From the NCBI GenBank assembly GCA_014465955.1, contig JACTVT010000030.1:1-25397 (forward strand): a stretch of DNA of 25,397 nt, in the 5' to 3' direction. The stretch is from Eubacterium sp. (GTDB lineage Bacteria > Bacillota > Clostridia > Oscillospirales > Acutalibacteraceae). The translations under genes and the position numbers were made by a program. Under the pieces are notes generated by a model, which searched no databases, was not told the DNA's origin, and was given only the letters and a program-made list of their open reading frames with translations. This document shows positions 6,318 through 16,079 of the stretch, piece by piece. Each line of letters begins with the position of its first letter. Position 1 is the first letter of the stretch.

Positions 6318-7646
6318 TTATTTAAACATTTTGCTTAACTCTGCCAAATCACGGGCGTTGATAATACCGTCTGCGTTTATATCAAGCAGCGGCTCAAAGC
6401 CTGCGTCTGCCGACGTAAGATTAAGGCAGTCTGCAAATGCCACCGTACGCGGTGCAGTGCCGCATGACGAGCACGAAATTGTTGCGACATTATCCTTAAA
6501 CGCCGTTACCGCCTCAGTATGCTCTGCCTGCCATACAACATAAACCGTTATATCGGACTGAACATTTTCGGCTGTCTGACTGTAATGACCGCAAACCATT
6601 CCTTCAGGCATTGCCGGAAGTTCGGGAGGTACTGCCGACCCGCCCGCATTTATAAACTGATAATCAAATTCACTGCCGTTTTCACTGTCAAGATACGAAA
6701 CCTTATAAAAATCCTTTTCGGCATTAATATGAACGCTCATATCCTCTGCCTCTGCAAGATTAACGGAATAAGTATAATCAATTCCGTCTGCAAGCATTGA
6801 ATAATCAGTGAAAACAAACGCTGAACCTTCGTAACCGAACGGGATTTCAGAAGCGATACTTGACTGTGTAATTCTGCCTGAATCCATCAGTTCTACAGGC
6901 ACGGAAATGTTTTTAACAGAATCAAAAGAAGCCTTAGCCGTTATAGTCTGACCGCCGATGTAATAATCGGTTGCATTTGCACCAAGCGCCGTATTTGCAC
7001 TTAAATCAAGTTCTTTAATATGATTTTCGGAGCAGTTAATATCTTTAAGTTTTGCATTGCCCGATAAATCAAGCGATGTAAGTTGATTTCTGTAACACGA
7101 AAGGAATTCAAGGTCTGAAAGTGCCCTTAAGTCAAGGCTTTCAAGCGAACATTTCTCACACTCAAGTTTCGTAACGGAAGAAGGAAGAACGAGCGATTTT
7201 ATTTCCGTACTTCCCCACACACTTACAGTTTTAAGCGATGTATTTTTTGACAAATCCAGCCTTTCATTGCCCCTGAGATTCATTGCGGTTAAAGTTTGAA
7301 GATTTTTCATTCCCGATAAATCCATATCAGGAATAATTAAATCAGTGGCACGAAGTTTTGTTGATGTAAAATGCTCAATACCCTTAAGAGTTGTTATAGT
7401 GCTGTCTCTCTGCACCCAACCGCTTAAATAAATTGTTTCTACAGCAAGTTCATCGGCAGAAAGACAGCCGTCTTTATCTGTATCAACATATTTTGCAACA
7501 GCCGTGCGGAAAACCAAATCGGGAAAATTGATTTCGTTAATTTCAATGCCGTCGGCAGCGCCTGCAGGGATTGCCCCTGCAAGACAGCCTGTGCCGAGGA
7601 GAACGGCAAGAAATAACGCTGTAATTTTTTTTAAAACTTTATTCAT
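6318..7646 (-). CDS. Secreted leucine-rich repeat protein with EF-hand and half-dockerin motif
   Basis: A 442-residue exported protein. Residues 1-31 form a Sec signal peptide (Lys-rich start, hydrophobic core, likely cut after AGAA); the GTGC at 18-21 is a poor lipobox. Then come INFPDLVF and an EF-hand-like loop DTDKDGCLSADEL (55-67), the usual opening of Clostridia surface LRR domains, and leucine-rich repeats with LTSLDLSGN and IKELDLSAN at about 85-225. A beta-rich region with a Listeria-Bacteroides-repeat-like stretch follows (about 312-372). The C-terminus carries DINADGIINARDL (422-434), a single dockerin-type calcium repeat; true dockerins have two. No LPXTG or SLH anchor. It follows the giant Ig-like gene by 14 bp, and its AAAGGAGG ribosome site overlaps that gene's stop, so the two form an operon. 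Probably a surface or secreted binding protein; ligand unknown. Confidence 0.88.
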   Translation of the reverse strand: MNKVLKKITALFLAVLLGTGCLAGAIPAGAADGIEINEINFPDLVFRTAVAKYVDTDKDGCLSADELAVETIYLSGWVQRDSTITTLKGIEHFTSTKLRATDLIIPDMDLSGMKNLQTLTAMNLRGNERLDLSKNTSLKTVSVWGSTEIKSLVLPSSVTKLECEKCSLESLDLRALSDLEFLSCYRNQLTSLDLSGNAKLKDINCSENHIKELDLSANTALGANATDYYIGGQTITAKASFDSVKNISVPVELMDSGRITQSSIASEIPFGYEGSAFVFTDYSMLADGIDYTYSVNLAEAEDMSVHINAEKDFYKVSYLDSENGSEFDYQFINAGGSAVPPELPAMPEGMVCGHYSQTAENVQSDITVYVVWQAEHTEAVTAFKDNVATISCSSCGTAPRTVAFADCLNLTSADAGFEPLLDINADGIINARDLAELSKMFK

Positions 7647-7660
7647 TTTACCGTCCTCCT

Positions 7661-10600
7661 TTAAAATTTGCTTGTGAATGAAACTGTTATTGAATCTGTA
7701 ACGGTTGTGCCGTCATCACGGATAACCGTGCAGGTAATTGTTGAAGTATAACTCTTGCTTGTTGCAATGCCCATTTTAACAAGGCCGTTCTGGTCTACGG
7801 TAATCTGACTGTCACCGCTTGCCGTCCAGAGCACCTTGCCCTCGCCCGGCTCTTCTGCATTTGCAGGGTAAATATTCAGACCGAGCTGAATGGTTGCACC
7901 GTTGAGCTGAGCACGTGATGTTTTGGAAACCTCTGCCGTTTCAACCTCTTCGCCGTTATACGTAATCTGAATTGATGAAATCGGAACGATTGCATCAACA
8001 ATCAGAATTGACCTGATGACCGTGTTCTGCCTGCCGTAATCATCTGTAGTGGTGAATACAATATCAAGCGAGCCGCTTGCATCCGCTGTAGTTTTTGTGA
8101 TAACTACGCTGTCTGCCGTAATTTCAGCCTCAACACCCGATTCATTCTGCGTGCTGAACACTGCCGACTGAAGCATAGCGTCTTTATTATAATCGGCAGT
8201 AACAGAAACCTTGCCCGTGTCATCAACAGGAAGTTTCATACCGTTTGCAAGCACCTTATCTCCGCTTAAAAGTTTAATTTCACCTGTGCTTACAAATTCG
8301 TGACCTGCAAGTGCATTATAAGCAGTCTGAAGTCTTGCAACAGCCTCGTCTACCTGAGCCTGCAGAGCATAAAAATCTGCTGAAACTGCCTGTGCATTTT
8401 CATATGCTGCCTTGAATTCGGTGCCGTATTCATAAGCATAGTCCATATAATTAATGTTTTTATACTCTTCAAGTCCTGCTTCAAGCGCAGAGGTATCTGC
8501 CGTAGCAACTGCTTTATAGGATGCGGTAAAGCCGCCGTCAAGCGAAGTTGCCGTAATGGTTGTTTCACCCTGCTTATTGAAGGTAACAACGCCGTTGTTG
8601 TCTACCGATGCAATTTCAGGGTCTGAACTTTCATAAATGCAGTCTCTTACACTTGCAAGTGCAGGAGAAACAGTTGCCTTTAAGGTCTGCGTTGTGCCCG
8701 GTCTGCCGCCGATGCTTTCTTTGCTGAAACTGATGCCTTCAACAGCGCTGATTACAAATGCAACATAAACAGATGCGCTTGCCGTATTGCCTGCCTCATC
8801 GGTAAATTCGGCAGTGATTATGCCGTGCTCTGCACTGAGCGAACTTGATTTTGTTACAACACCGTTTTCATCAACAGTAATATTTTCATTATCAGATGTC
8901 CATGTCACCGATTCAGGACTTGCATCTTCAGGCAGTGCTGAAGCCTCAAGTCTGAACGAGCCGTTTCTTACAACGGTTGCCTGATATCTTACAAAGCCGT
9001 CATTCGGCACAGATACATTTTCCTGACCCTCAGGCACTGTAATCTGTGCACCCGTTACGCCTACAAACAATACAAGATTATCAAATGCATTGTTGATTGC
9101 AGCAACCATTTCATCAACCTGCTGCTGACTTGATCTCTTTTCGGAAAGCATTACTCCTGCATCTGAAAGTGCCTGCTGAAGCACTTCAAGCGATTTTGAA
9201 GTGTAAATATGCTCGTGAATAACATCTGTAAGGAACTGATTTTTCTCTGCATACAATGCTGCAAGAACTGAATAATCGGTTTCAAACGTAACAGTGCAGT
9301 TTGCCTTAAAGCCTCCGTCTGCCGTTTCGGCAGTAATTACGCAGGTACCTGTGTTAACAGGAGTAACAACGCCGTTTTCAACTGTTGCAACACTGCTGTC
9401 GCTCGTGCTCCAGATAACGTCTTTAATATGTGCACTGCTTGGATTAACTGTTGCCGTAAGTGTAAACGGAGCAGTCGTTACAGGCTTTGTAACAGAGGTC
9501 TGATCAAGCGAAATGCCTGTAACCGTTTCAGGTGTAAGCGTTACACGGAAAATTCTTTCTAATGTTCTTCCCCATACATCTGTTGCAGTTGCCTTGAAAA
9601 CTGCATAAGCAGTATCCTTGCCCTGCGCTTTTACGGTAATATTGGTACCGCTGATATCAACAACAGCATCGCTTGACTTACTTACCGTTTCAAGTGCTAT
9701 ATCATTATAATTATCCTTGCATTCATCGGGGATAAACGCCGAAAGAGTTACCCTTGTATCAACAAGTGACTTGTTTTCAGTCTTATACGAATAGGATGAA
9801 ACATCATTTGCAACAGCGCCCGATCCGGCTTCCTTCCAACTTGCAAGACGGTTTGCCTGTGTTTCAAGTTTATAATTCAAACCGATTGTTTCAGCCCTTC
9901 TGAACTCGTGGCCCTCAAGTTGACTTTTTGCGCTTATAAGATTCTGCGTTGCAGTGTCAATTTTACTTTGCGTGAGCGTATAATCCGTCATCGCTCTCTG
10001 CGCAGCCTCGTAAGCCTCTTTGAACTGCATACCGTAGTAATAATCATAATCGGTATAATCAATATCTTTACACTGATCAATAATATCACCAAGTGCTTTT
10101 CTGTTACCCTCTGTCGAAACAGTGCATTCGGCAGTAAAGCCGCCGTCAAGCGTAATTGCCCTTACTGTTGTCAGACCTGCTGCAACAAATGTTACAACGC
10201 CGTTTTCATCAACAGTAGCAACACTTTCATCATCAGACTCCCACTTGAGTGCCTTGATATCTGCACCGCCCACACCGTGAATAGCGCCTATATCAGGTGT
10301 ACCCTCAGGAGTAATGGTATATCCAATCTGTTTTGTTTCGCCTACCTTACCGATTATTTCAGTCTGCTTAAAACTGATACCCGTAACAGGGAAACGGCTG
10401 ATGGAAACATTAACATCGTCGCTCCATACGTGACCGAAATGGTCTGCCACGGTAAATGTGATTTTGCCGTACTGCGGCTTGTTTCTGTTTTCACGCTTAT
10501 TGGCAATGCGGCAGATACCCGTCTTGCTATCCACCTCAATATCAGGGTTTGAACTGGTCCACTGAACAGTTTCGGGGTCATAACTTGCATTATTGGGATA

Positions 10601-13600
10601 AAGCCTTACATTAAGTTGGAATTCAACATTTGTATAAATAAGTTCTTTTGAGAAAATTGCCACGTCATACTGATAATAATCGGCAGTCGGCGAGCCTTCA
10701 CGGTAAATTTCAAGTCCCGTAATATAATTATACTTCTGAAGACCTAAATAAGCCTCGTCAAGTTCTGCAATCATTGCTTTAACTTCATTCTGAGTTGATG
10801 CCTTTGCATCTACCATAGCCTGCGCCTTAGCCATAGCGTCCGAATATACCTGATAAGTATCGGGGTAATATGTTTCAGGCGGAAGAACAAGATGCGTATA
10901 CTTATTCATAGCCTCAATCAGCGGCTCATAATTTGTAACAACATTAATTGCACATTCGGCAGTATAACCGCCGTCAACCGAGGTTGCCGTAATTACGCAG
11001 TCGCCGCCGTATTTAAACTCAACAGTTGCTTTTCTTGAATTCTTGCTGTCGGGAGTTACGGCTGCAACACTCTCGTCACTTGAAGTCCATATAATATCAG
11101 TAATATTTGCAGTAGTAACAAGTCCTGCCTTAGGCTTAACATCAACCTCAAGTTCGGCAGTTCCTCCTACCTGCTTTTCACTGAGTGATGACGGACTTAC
11201 AGAAATGCCCGTAACAGGCGTATTTGCAAATGCCACTACTGTACTGTCACTGTATGTTTCACCGAAATAGTCTGTAGCCGTAACTGTAATTGTTGCATAG
11301 CAGGCTTTATTTTCAGCCGGTCTGCAAACGCCGTATCTGTCTACCTTTACCGCCGATTCATTGCTCGACTCCCACTTAATGCTCTTATACATTGTATTTT
11401 CGGGATTGAGCCTGTAGCCGAGCGCATATTTTGCACTTGTGTACGGCTTTGAAGTACTTGCCTTAACGCTGATATAATCAGGCGCGTCATTGCCGTCCTT
11501 ATCCAGCATAGTTATACTGTTGATGCCGATATAGCCGCCGAGTTTATAGAACAGATAAAGCAAATCCTGTGCAACATTATCAACTACAGTCTGCGAAGAA
11601 AGCGACACATCTTCCGAAATATAATATGCCGTATCGAGTTGATAAAGGAAATCATCATAATCCTTTTCATTTTCATCAGTTCTTCTTAAAGTTGTGCGCT
11701 CACAAAGAGATATAATTTCATTAAGATTATCCTTATCGGGGTAAACAGTTACCTTGCAGGAAGCCTCAACACCGCCGTCGGCAGATACACAGTGAAGTGT
11801 TGTTGTGCCTACATCGGTGCCTCTGATAACAGCGTTGCCGTTATCATCAATGCTTTCAACAACTGCAACATCTTCATCATCCGAATACCAGTTTGCATTA
11901 TAGCAGGCATAGCGTTTGTCTGCATTGCCGTCAATAACAGGCTCGTGTGAAACCGATGCCGTTTTGCCGTTTATAATTTCAAGATTATCGGTTGTAATTT
12001 TATTGCCTTTAACAGGGCTTTTTGAAAATGCGACGGTAATCATATCACTTGTAACCGTTCCGTCCTGCGATACGCAGTAAACATTGGTGCTTACTGCCTT
12101 TTCCTTACCGCCCTTAACCTCAAACGTTACAGTGCCGTTTTCATCATCGGTTTCAGTAATCTTGAAATCGGATGTGTTTTCAATAACCCAGTTTACTTTT
12201 TTGTTTGTAACATCCTCGGGCATAACATTTGCATGAATTGTTACACCGAGTCCGTCCTCAGCCCCCGCATAATCAATCGTAGCGTAATGATACGGTTTTC
12301 CGTTAAACTCCTGATCGGGATGAATGGTCATTTTCGGACTGATGGCAACACCCTTTTTAATATCGCCCTCGCTTGTCCATACGGAAATACTGCCTACGGG
12401 TCTGCCGTTGTCAATCTGAACAAATGCAAATACCTCTGAAATCTTGTTATAAAAGCCAAAGGTTTCAAGACCCGTAACAGCACGAAAAACGATTGTGCTT
12501 GTGCCGCCTGCAACTGCAGTATAAACGCCTGTACTATCTATTTTGCCTATGCCGTCGGTAACAGTACCGTCGTTCATAACAGGCTCGCCGTTTTCATCAA
12601 CTACAGGGTTGCCCTCCTCGTCAACCTCAGCAAAAGGCTCTTTTGCATAATGTGTTTCATCATAAATATATTCGTCAATATTCATACCGATAGGCACAAT
12701 GCCCCACTCGGTTGTAAGATATCTTGATGTTGCGATTCGCTCGGGATAAAGTTTAAAATCAAGCGTCTGTGATTCGCCGATATTCATACTTGTTCTCTCA
12801 GCGGCAATCTCTGCGTCAGTGATATATTCACCTGTTTTTTGCTTAACGGTAATGTATACGGATTTTGAAATATTGTTTGCCTTTGAAGTAGCCGTAATCA
12901 AAACAGGGTCACTTCTGAGTTTCGGAGTTTTAATTCCGGGAATCAGTTCCGTTGTGCCTACGTCACGGCCTGTAATTACTCCCGTTTCAGGGTCAACGGA
13001 TGCAGTGGCAGGGTCGCTTGAAGTCCACACAATATCAGATGTATCGGCAGCCTCAGGCTTAACTTTGCCGATACCTAAAGCAAGAAAATCACCCTCTTTT
13101 ACGGGAGTGGCAAAAATCTCTGTCTTTTCGCCGTTTTCGTTTGTGGTTTCAAATTTTTCGGTAGGGTCTGTGCCCGTAATTTCAAAATCGGTAACAGGCA
13201 CACCGTCTACAACGGTAAATGTAATCGAGTCATTTGTAGTAAACTGATAAATCAGGTTTGCGAGCACCTTTGCTGCAGTTTTTGTAAGACGCACAGGGTT
13301 CGTTGTATCGCCTGCAATATCGGCAATAACGAAGCACGCCTCAAGAATACCGATAAGCACGGTTCTGTTAATATCAAGACCGACGTATTTTATAAGCACA
13401 TCGGCAATCTTGCCGCAGTCCACCTTGCCGTTGGCATCGGGCATATCGCCAACAATCAGATTAATATATTTCAAAAGGTTATCAATAAAACCTTCCGTAT
13501 CGGGAGAAACAAGAATTGTAACAGTACCTGTGTTTTTAAAAGTTACGAGACCCGAACTGTCTACAGTGGCAACAACCTTGCCGCTTGAAAAAATAGAGGA

Positions 13601-14431
13601 ATTCTTAACAGAATAAATTACACCCATATGAAGCCTTGTAGGCGTTGTGCAGGCATTAAGCTGAAGTGTTGTGCCTTTTGCAACAGTGGTAGGCAGTTTC
13701 TGCTTATTTGTGATATGCGTTCCGTTCGGAATAAAATCTGCCCACGCGTCATCAGACTTATGTACTGTAACGGAAATGCTGTCCTCGGCAAGAATATTAC
13801 CGTCTTTGTCATACATACGGCAGTAAATATTTGTGTTTACCTTGTCAAGATATTCTCTGAGCGAAGTAATTAACTGACCCTTATAGGATTCAATATACTT
13901 TGCCAGAACGGAATCCTCGCCGAACGCCTTATCAACAATCTCAATAATCTGCTCCGTGTCCATCGTGTCAACGTTCACCTTATCATTGAACAATGCTTTT
14001 TCAGCAATGGTTTTGAGCAGTTTTCCTACAACAGGCACGGTTGCAACCTCGTTGTCAATCCACAGATGAACTGCAGCACCCTTTGAAGAGTCAAACGCAC
14101 GCACAAGACCGTCTGCCGTAACATCGCACACGGTTGGTGTGTCAGACTCCCACTCAATCCAGCCGTTATCGGGCACAGTGCAGTCTTTCAGATAATACTT
14201 CATCTGCTTCTTTTCGCCCTCTTTCATATGCTCGATGTGGGCAACTTTGCCCTCCTCATCATCGAAATCGGGCACGATAACGCCGTTTTCATAGAAAATC
14301 TGCAGTTCATACACGCCGATAATTCCGCCTTCGCCGTCTTCTGCAAATGCCGAAAAAGCAGGCATAACGCCTGTTACAGCCATAAGAACAGCAAGCAAAA
14401 TACTCAGCAGCCGCTTTGATTTCGTCTTCAT
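7661..14431 (-). CDS. Giant secreted Big_2 (Ig-like)/FIVAR repeat protein
   Basis: A 2256-residue exported protein. Residues 1-30 are a signal peptide ending SAFA. Residues 30-410 mix Ig-like strands with helical inserts (about 130-200 and 315-400). From about 410 on there are many Big_2-type domains with the hallmarks WTSSDPATASVDPETGVITG and WESDDESVATVDENGVV. From about 800 the protein is periodic: a divergent Ig-like domain with a DxxG segment, a Big_2 domain ending in a DGG(F/Y/V)xA peptide (885, 1153, 1429, 1705, 1965), then a helical FIVAR-like domain of about 65-70 residues (about 901-965, 1167-1233, 1443-1508, 1719-1790, 1978-2045). One superunit is about 260-275 residues. No sortase motif, SLH or dockerin is seen, so attachment is unexplained. 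It is first in an operon with the LRR protein. GAGGAA lies 6-7 nt before the ATG. Likely a stalk or adhesin. Confidence 0.92.
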   Translation of the reverse strand: MKTKSKRLLSILLAVLMAVTGVMPAFSAFAEDGEGGIIGVYELQIFYENGVIVPDFDDEEGKVAHIEHMKEGEKKQMKYYLKDCTVPDNGWIEWESDTPTVCDVTADGLVRAFDSSKGAAVHLWIDNEVATVPVVGKLLKTIAEKALFNDKVNVDTMDTEQIIEIVDKAFGEDSVLAKYIESYKGQLITSLREYLDKVNTNIYCRMYDKDGNILAEDSISVTVHKSDDAWADFIPNGTHITNKQKLPTTVAKGTTLQLNACTTPTRLHMGVIYSVKNSSIFSSGKVVATVDSSGLVTFKNTGTVTILVSPDTEGFIDNLLKYINLIVGDMPDANGKVDCGKIADVLIKYVGLDINRTVLIGILEACFVIADIAGDTTNPVRLTKTAAKVLANLIYQFTTNDSITFTVVDGVPVTDFEITGTDPTEKFETTNENGEKTEIFATPVKEGDFLALGIGKVKPEAADTSDIVWTSSDPATASVDPETGVITGRDVGTTELIPGIKTPKLRSDPVLITATSKANNISKSVYITVKQKTGEYITDAEIAAERTSMNIGESQTLDFKLYPERIATSRYLTTEWGIVPIGMNIDEYIYDETHYAKEPFAEVDEEGNPVVDENGEPVMNDGTVTDGIGKIDSTGVYTAVAGGTSTIVFRAVTGLETFGFYNKISEVFAFVQIDNGRPVGSISVWTSEGDIKKGVAISPKMTIHPDQEFNGKPYHYATIDYAGAEDGLGVTIHANVMPEDVTNKKVNWVIENTSDFKITETDDENGTVTFEVKGGKEKAVSTNVYCVSQDGTVTSDMITVAFSKSPVKGNKITTDNLEIINGKTASVSHEPVIDGNADKRYACYNANWYSDDEDVAVVESIDDNGNAVIRGTDVGTTTLHCVSADGGVEASCKVTVYPDKDNLNEIISLCERTTLRRTDENEKDYDDFLYQLDTAYYISEDVSLSSQTVVDNVAQDLLYLFYKLGGYIGINSITMLDKDGNDAPDYISVKASTSKPYTSAKYALGYRLNPENTMYKSIKWESSNESAVKVDRYGVCRPAENKACYATITVTATDYFGETYSDSTVVAFANTPVTGISVSPSSLSEKQVGGTAELEVDVKPKAGLVTTANITDIIWTSSDESVAAVTPDSKNSRKATVEFKYGGDCVITATSVDGGYTAECAINVVTNYEPLIEAMNKYTHLVLPPETYYPDTYQVYSDAMAKAQAMVDAKASTQNEVKAMIAELDEAYLGLQKYNYITGLEIYREGSPTADYYQYDVAIFSKELIYTNVEFQLNVRLYPNNASYDPETVQWTSSNPDIEVDSKTGICRIANKRENRNKPQYGKITFTVADHFGHVWSDDVNVSISRFPVTGISFKQTEIIGKVGETKQIGYTITPEGTPDIGAIHGVGGADIKALKWESDDESVATVDENGVVTFVAAGLTTVRAITLDGGFTAECTVSTEGNRKALGDIIDQCKDIDYTDYDYYYGMQFKEAYEAAQRAMTDYTLTQSKIDTATQNLISAKSQLEGHEFRRAETIGLNYKLETQANRLASWKEAGSGAVANDVSSYSYKTENKSLVDTRVTLSAFIPDECKDNYNDIALETVSKSSDAVVDISGTNITVKAQGKDTAYAVFKATATDVWGRTLERIFRVTLTPETVTGISLDQTSVTKPVTTAPFTLTATVNPSSAHIKDVIWSTSDSSVATVENGVVTPVNTGTCVITAETADGGFKANCTVTFETDYSVLAALYAEKNQFLTDVIHEHIYTSKSLEVLQQALSDAGVMLSEKRSSQQQVDEMVAAINNAFDNLVLFVGVTGAQITVPEGQENVSVPNDGFVRYQATVVRNGSFRLEASALPEDASPESVTWTSDNENITVDENGVVTKSSSLSAEHGIITAEFTDEAGNTASASVYVAFVISAVEGISFSKESIGGRPGTTQTLKATVSPALASVRDCIYESSDPEIASVDNNGVVTFNKQGETTITATSLDGGFTASYKAVATADTSALEAGLEEYKNINYMDYAYEYGTEFKAAYENAQAVSADFYALQAQVDEAVARLQTAYNALAGHEFVSTGEIKLLSGDKVLANGMKLPVDDTGKVSVTADYNKDAMLQSAVFSTQNESGVEAEITADSVVITKTTADASGSLDIVFTTTDDYGRQNTVIRSILIVDAIVPISSIQITYNGEEVETAEVSKTSRAQLNGATIQLGLNIYPANAEEPGEGKVLWTASGDSQITVDQNGLVKMGIATSKSYTSTITCTVIRDDGTTVTDSITVSFTSKF

Positions 14432-14501
14432 ACAAATTCCTCGCTTTTTATAATTCTAAGTATAATTATATAATACTATCTGTAATTATACTATTATGCT
14501 T

Positions 14502-14530
14502 ATTATATAATATGTTTTAAATTAATACAA
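14502..14530 (-). promoter_or_regulatory. Promoter of the Ig-like/LRR surface operon
   Basis: On the minus strand, TTGTAT (14525-14530), a 17-bp spacer and a perfect TATAAT (14502-14507). It implies a leader of about 65 nt before the giant gene. The whole 14445-14560 stretch is extremely AT-rich with other TATAAT-like boxes, so the exact start is uncertain. Confidence 0.45.
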
Positions 14531-14588
14531 TTGACAGATGTTATAATTTTACACATTGTTGTTTATGTAATGTGCACAAAAAAGCACG

Positions 14589-14620
14589 AAAAAAAACGGG
14601 AGGGTCTCCGTGCCCTCCCG
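14589..14620 (-). terminator. Rho-independent terminator of the PAS gene
   Basis: Minus-strand stem CGGGAGGG/CCCTCCCG (plus 14613-14620 with 14597-14604), 8-nt loop, then eight T on the minus strand. It lies 30 bp downstream of the PAS gene stop and separates that gene from the surface operon. Confidence 0.88.
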
Positions 14621-14650
14621 CAATATAATCAACCAAACCGAAATCATTCA

Positions 14651-15778
14651 TTATTCATCATTCATTATTAACTCGCCCATAAGAACCTGCGTACCGTCCT
14701 TCTGCGTAATCAGTTTTCTCGTGTCAATAACATTCACAATTTTTGCACCGCGTGCATTCAGTTGATAATGCACTTCACTGTTTCCGTTTTTCAAAACTTT
14801 TTTTCTTATTTCATCTGCCTTTTTCTCGGCTTTTTCACCGATTAAACGTGCAAAATCCCCGTCAAACCTATCAAAAAACTCACTGCGTGAATAGCCGATA
14901 AGGCGAACAAAATCGCCCGAAATCAAATCGCATTCAAATGGATTTTCTATGGTTGAAAAGAAAATTGCGCCGCTTAAATTTTTAATCAGATTCACAAGTT
15001 TATCATTTGCGGCGTCTGCTCTTTCTTCTGCCTTTTTAACACCCGAAATATCGGTAAACATAGCGTGAAAAATCGGATTTCCGTCGTCATCATAACGCTG
15101 AACGGCGGCATTGCATTTGCACCACATAAACTGATTTTTATGAGTAAGCACCCTGTATTCAAGGTCAATATTTTCACCCGTTGCCATTGCCTTGCCTACC
15201 GCCTGAAAAACGACTGTTTTATCGTCTTTATGAATCAGTTCGTCAATTCTGTATGCTCGCTGGCGGTAACTTTCTTTTGTTGTGCCGAAAATTCTGCACG
15301 CACCCTGATTCATATAAATCGCTTCAAAATGCATATCGGGTGTAACCTTGAACAGGCACACACCGCCCGTTACAAGGTCAATCAGATGATTGATTTCCTT
15401 TGCCTGCTGTTTAATTTCCTGCGTTTTTTCCCTGCTTTTGGAAACATCGGCAAACACAATACGGCAGAGGCTTGAATCCTCGTAATTTTCAGCCGTGCAG
15501 TGCACAAAAACGCACTCGCCCTGCTCGTTCAGAATATCAACATCCATATATATGTATCGCGCATTTTTACGGCAGATTTTGTCAAAAAACGGCTGACGAT
15601 CAGTCGGCTTCAGTATGTCCTGCAAAAATAATTTGCCCTGATGAATTTTAGATATATGAACACCCGAAAATTCGGCAAAATGGCTGTCTGCATCAATTAT
15701 TTTAAAATCATCTGCCTTGTCAACAAGACAGTTCAGAAATTCAACTTCATATGTTCGGTCTATAATGTTTTCGCTCAA
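14651..15778 (-). CDS. Triple-PAS sensor protein without an output domain
   Basis: A 375-residue soluble protein with three PAS-like units: about 10-115 (ending CRIVFADVSKSRE), about 130-252 (MNQGACRIFGTTKESY, IHKDDKTV, ending HAMFTDISGVKKAEERA) and about 258-373 (IGYSRSEFFDRF, ending VLMGELIM). The linkers after units 1 and 2 are helical (QEIKQQAKEINHL; KKAEERADAANDKL), as in signalling proteins. No GGDEF, EAL, histidine kinase or DNA-binding domain follows. The stop is 30 bp before a strong terminator, so nothing has simply been cut off in frame. It may sense a ligand or redox state and act through protein contacts. Start: TTG at 15778 with AAGGGGA 8 nt upstream; the next in-frame ATG would remove the start of PAS 1. 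Predicted promoter at 15937-15966, with repeat R3 in the leader. Confidence 0.85.
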   Translation of the reverse strand: MSENIIDRTYEVEFLNCLVDKADDFKIIDADSHFAEFSGVHISKIHQGKLFLQDILKPTDRQPFFDKICRKNARYIYMDVDILNEQGECVFVHCTAENYEDSSLCRIVFADVSKSREKTQEIKQQAKEINHLIDLVTGGVCLFKVTPDMHFEAIYMNQGACRIFGTTKESYRQRAYRIDELIHKDDKTVVFQAVGKAMATGENIDLEYRVLTHKNQFMWCKCNAAVQRYDDDGNPIFHAMFTDISGVKKAEERADAANDKLVNLIKNLSGAIFFSTIENPFECDLISGDFVRLIGYSRSEFFDRFDGDFARLIGEKAEKKADEIRKKVLKNGNSEVHYQLNARGAKIVNVIDTRKLITQKDGTQVLMGELIMNDE

Positions 15779-15803
15779 GATATTTTCCCCTTCGGATAAT
15801 ACT

Positions 15804-15917
15804 GCCTTCCCCTTGAGGGGAAGGGGGACCGCTTGCGGTGGATGAGGTGTTTTTTATTGTAATTATATTTCCACCTCATCAGTCACTGACGTGACAGCTT
15901 CCCCTCAAGGGGAAGCC
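15804..15917. repeat. Composite hairpin repeat R3
   Basis: About 114 bp. The left module is CTTCCCC-TTGA-GGGGAAG with ACCGC-TT-GCGGT, the middle is AT-rich, and the right module has GTCAC-TGAC-GTGAC and CTTCCCC-TCAA-GGGGAAG. It lies in the PAS-purL divergent gap, inside the predicted PAS leader. Confidence 0.8.
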
Positions 15918-15936
15918 AAAGTATCCCCACGTCACC

Positions 15937-15966
15937 ATTGTATCACAATTAATAAAACATTTGCAA
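15937..15966 (-). promoter_or_regulatory. Candidate PAS gene promoter
   Basis: On the minus strand, TTGCAA (15961-15966), an 18-bp spacer and TACAAT (15937-15942). The leader of about 150 nt would contain repeat R3. Confidence 0.4.
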
Positions 15967-15971
15967 ATAAA

Positions 15972-16000
15972 TTGTAAATAATTAAATAAAAAAATATAAA
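15972..16000 (+). promoter_or_regulatory. Candidate purL promoter
   Basis: TTGTAA (15972-15977), 17-bp spacer, TATAAA (15995-16000), giving a leader of about 73 nt. The rest of 15918-16079 is AT-rich. I see no purine riboswitch core or clear PurR box in it. Confidence 0.4.
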
Positions 16001-16079
16001 AATTAGTATGGTAAAACAGCGGTTTTTGTGTTATTATATCTGCAAGTATATTAATATATATTAAATAAGGAGAAAAAAT

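Noticed and set aside
9908..10552. 214-codon open frame opposite the giant Ig-like gene
   Set aside because: It is antisense to a well-supported coding domain, has no ribosome site or recognisable domain, and long antisense frames are expected in such codon-biased repeats.
15918..16079. Purine riboswitch or PurR site before purL
   Set aside because: The AT-rich leader lacks a recognisable aptamer core or PurR-box pair.
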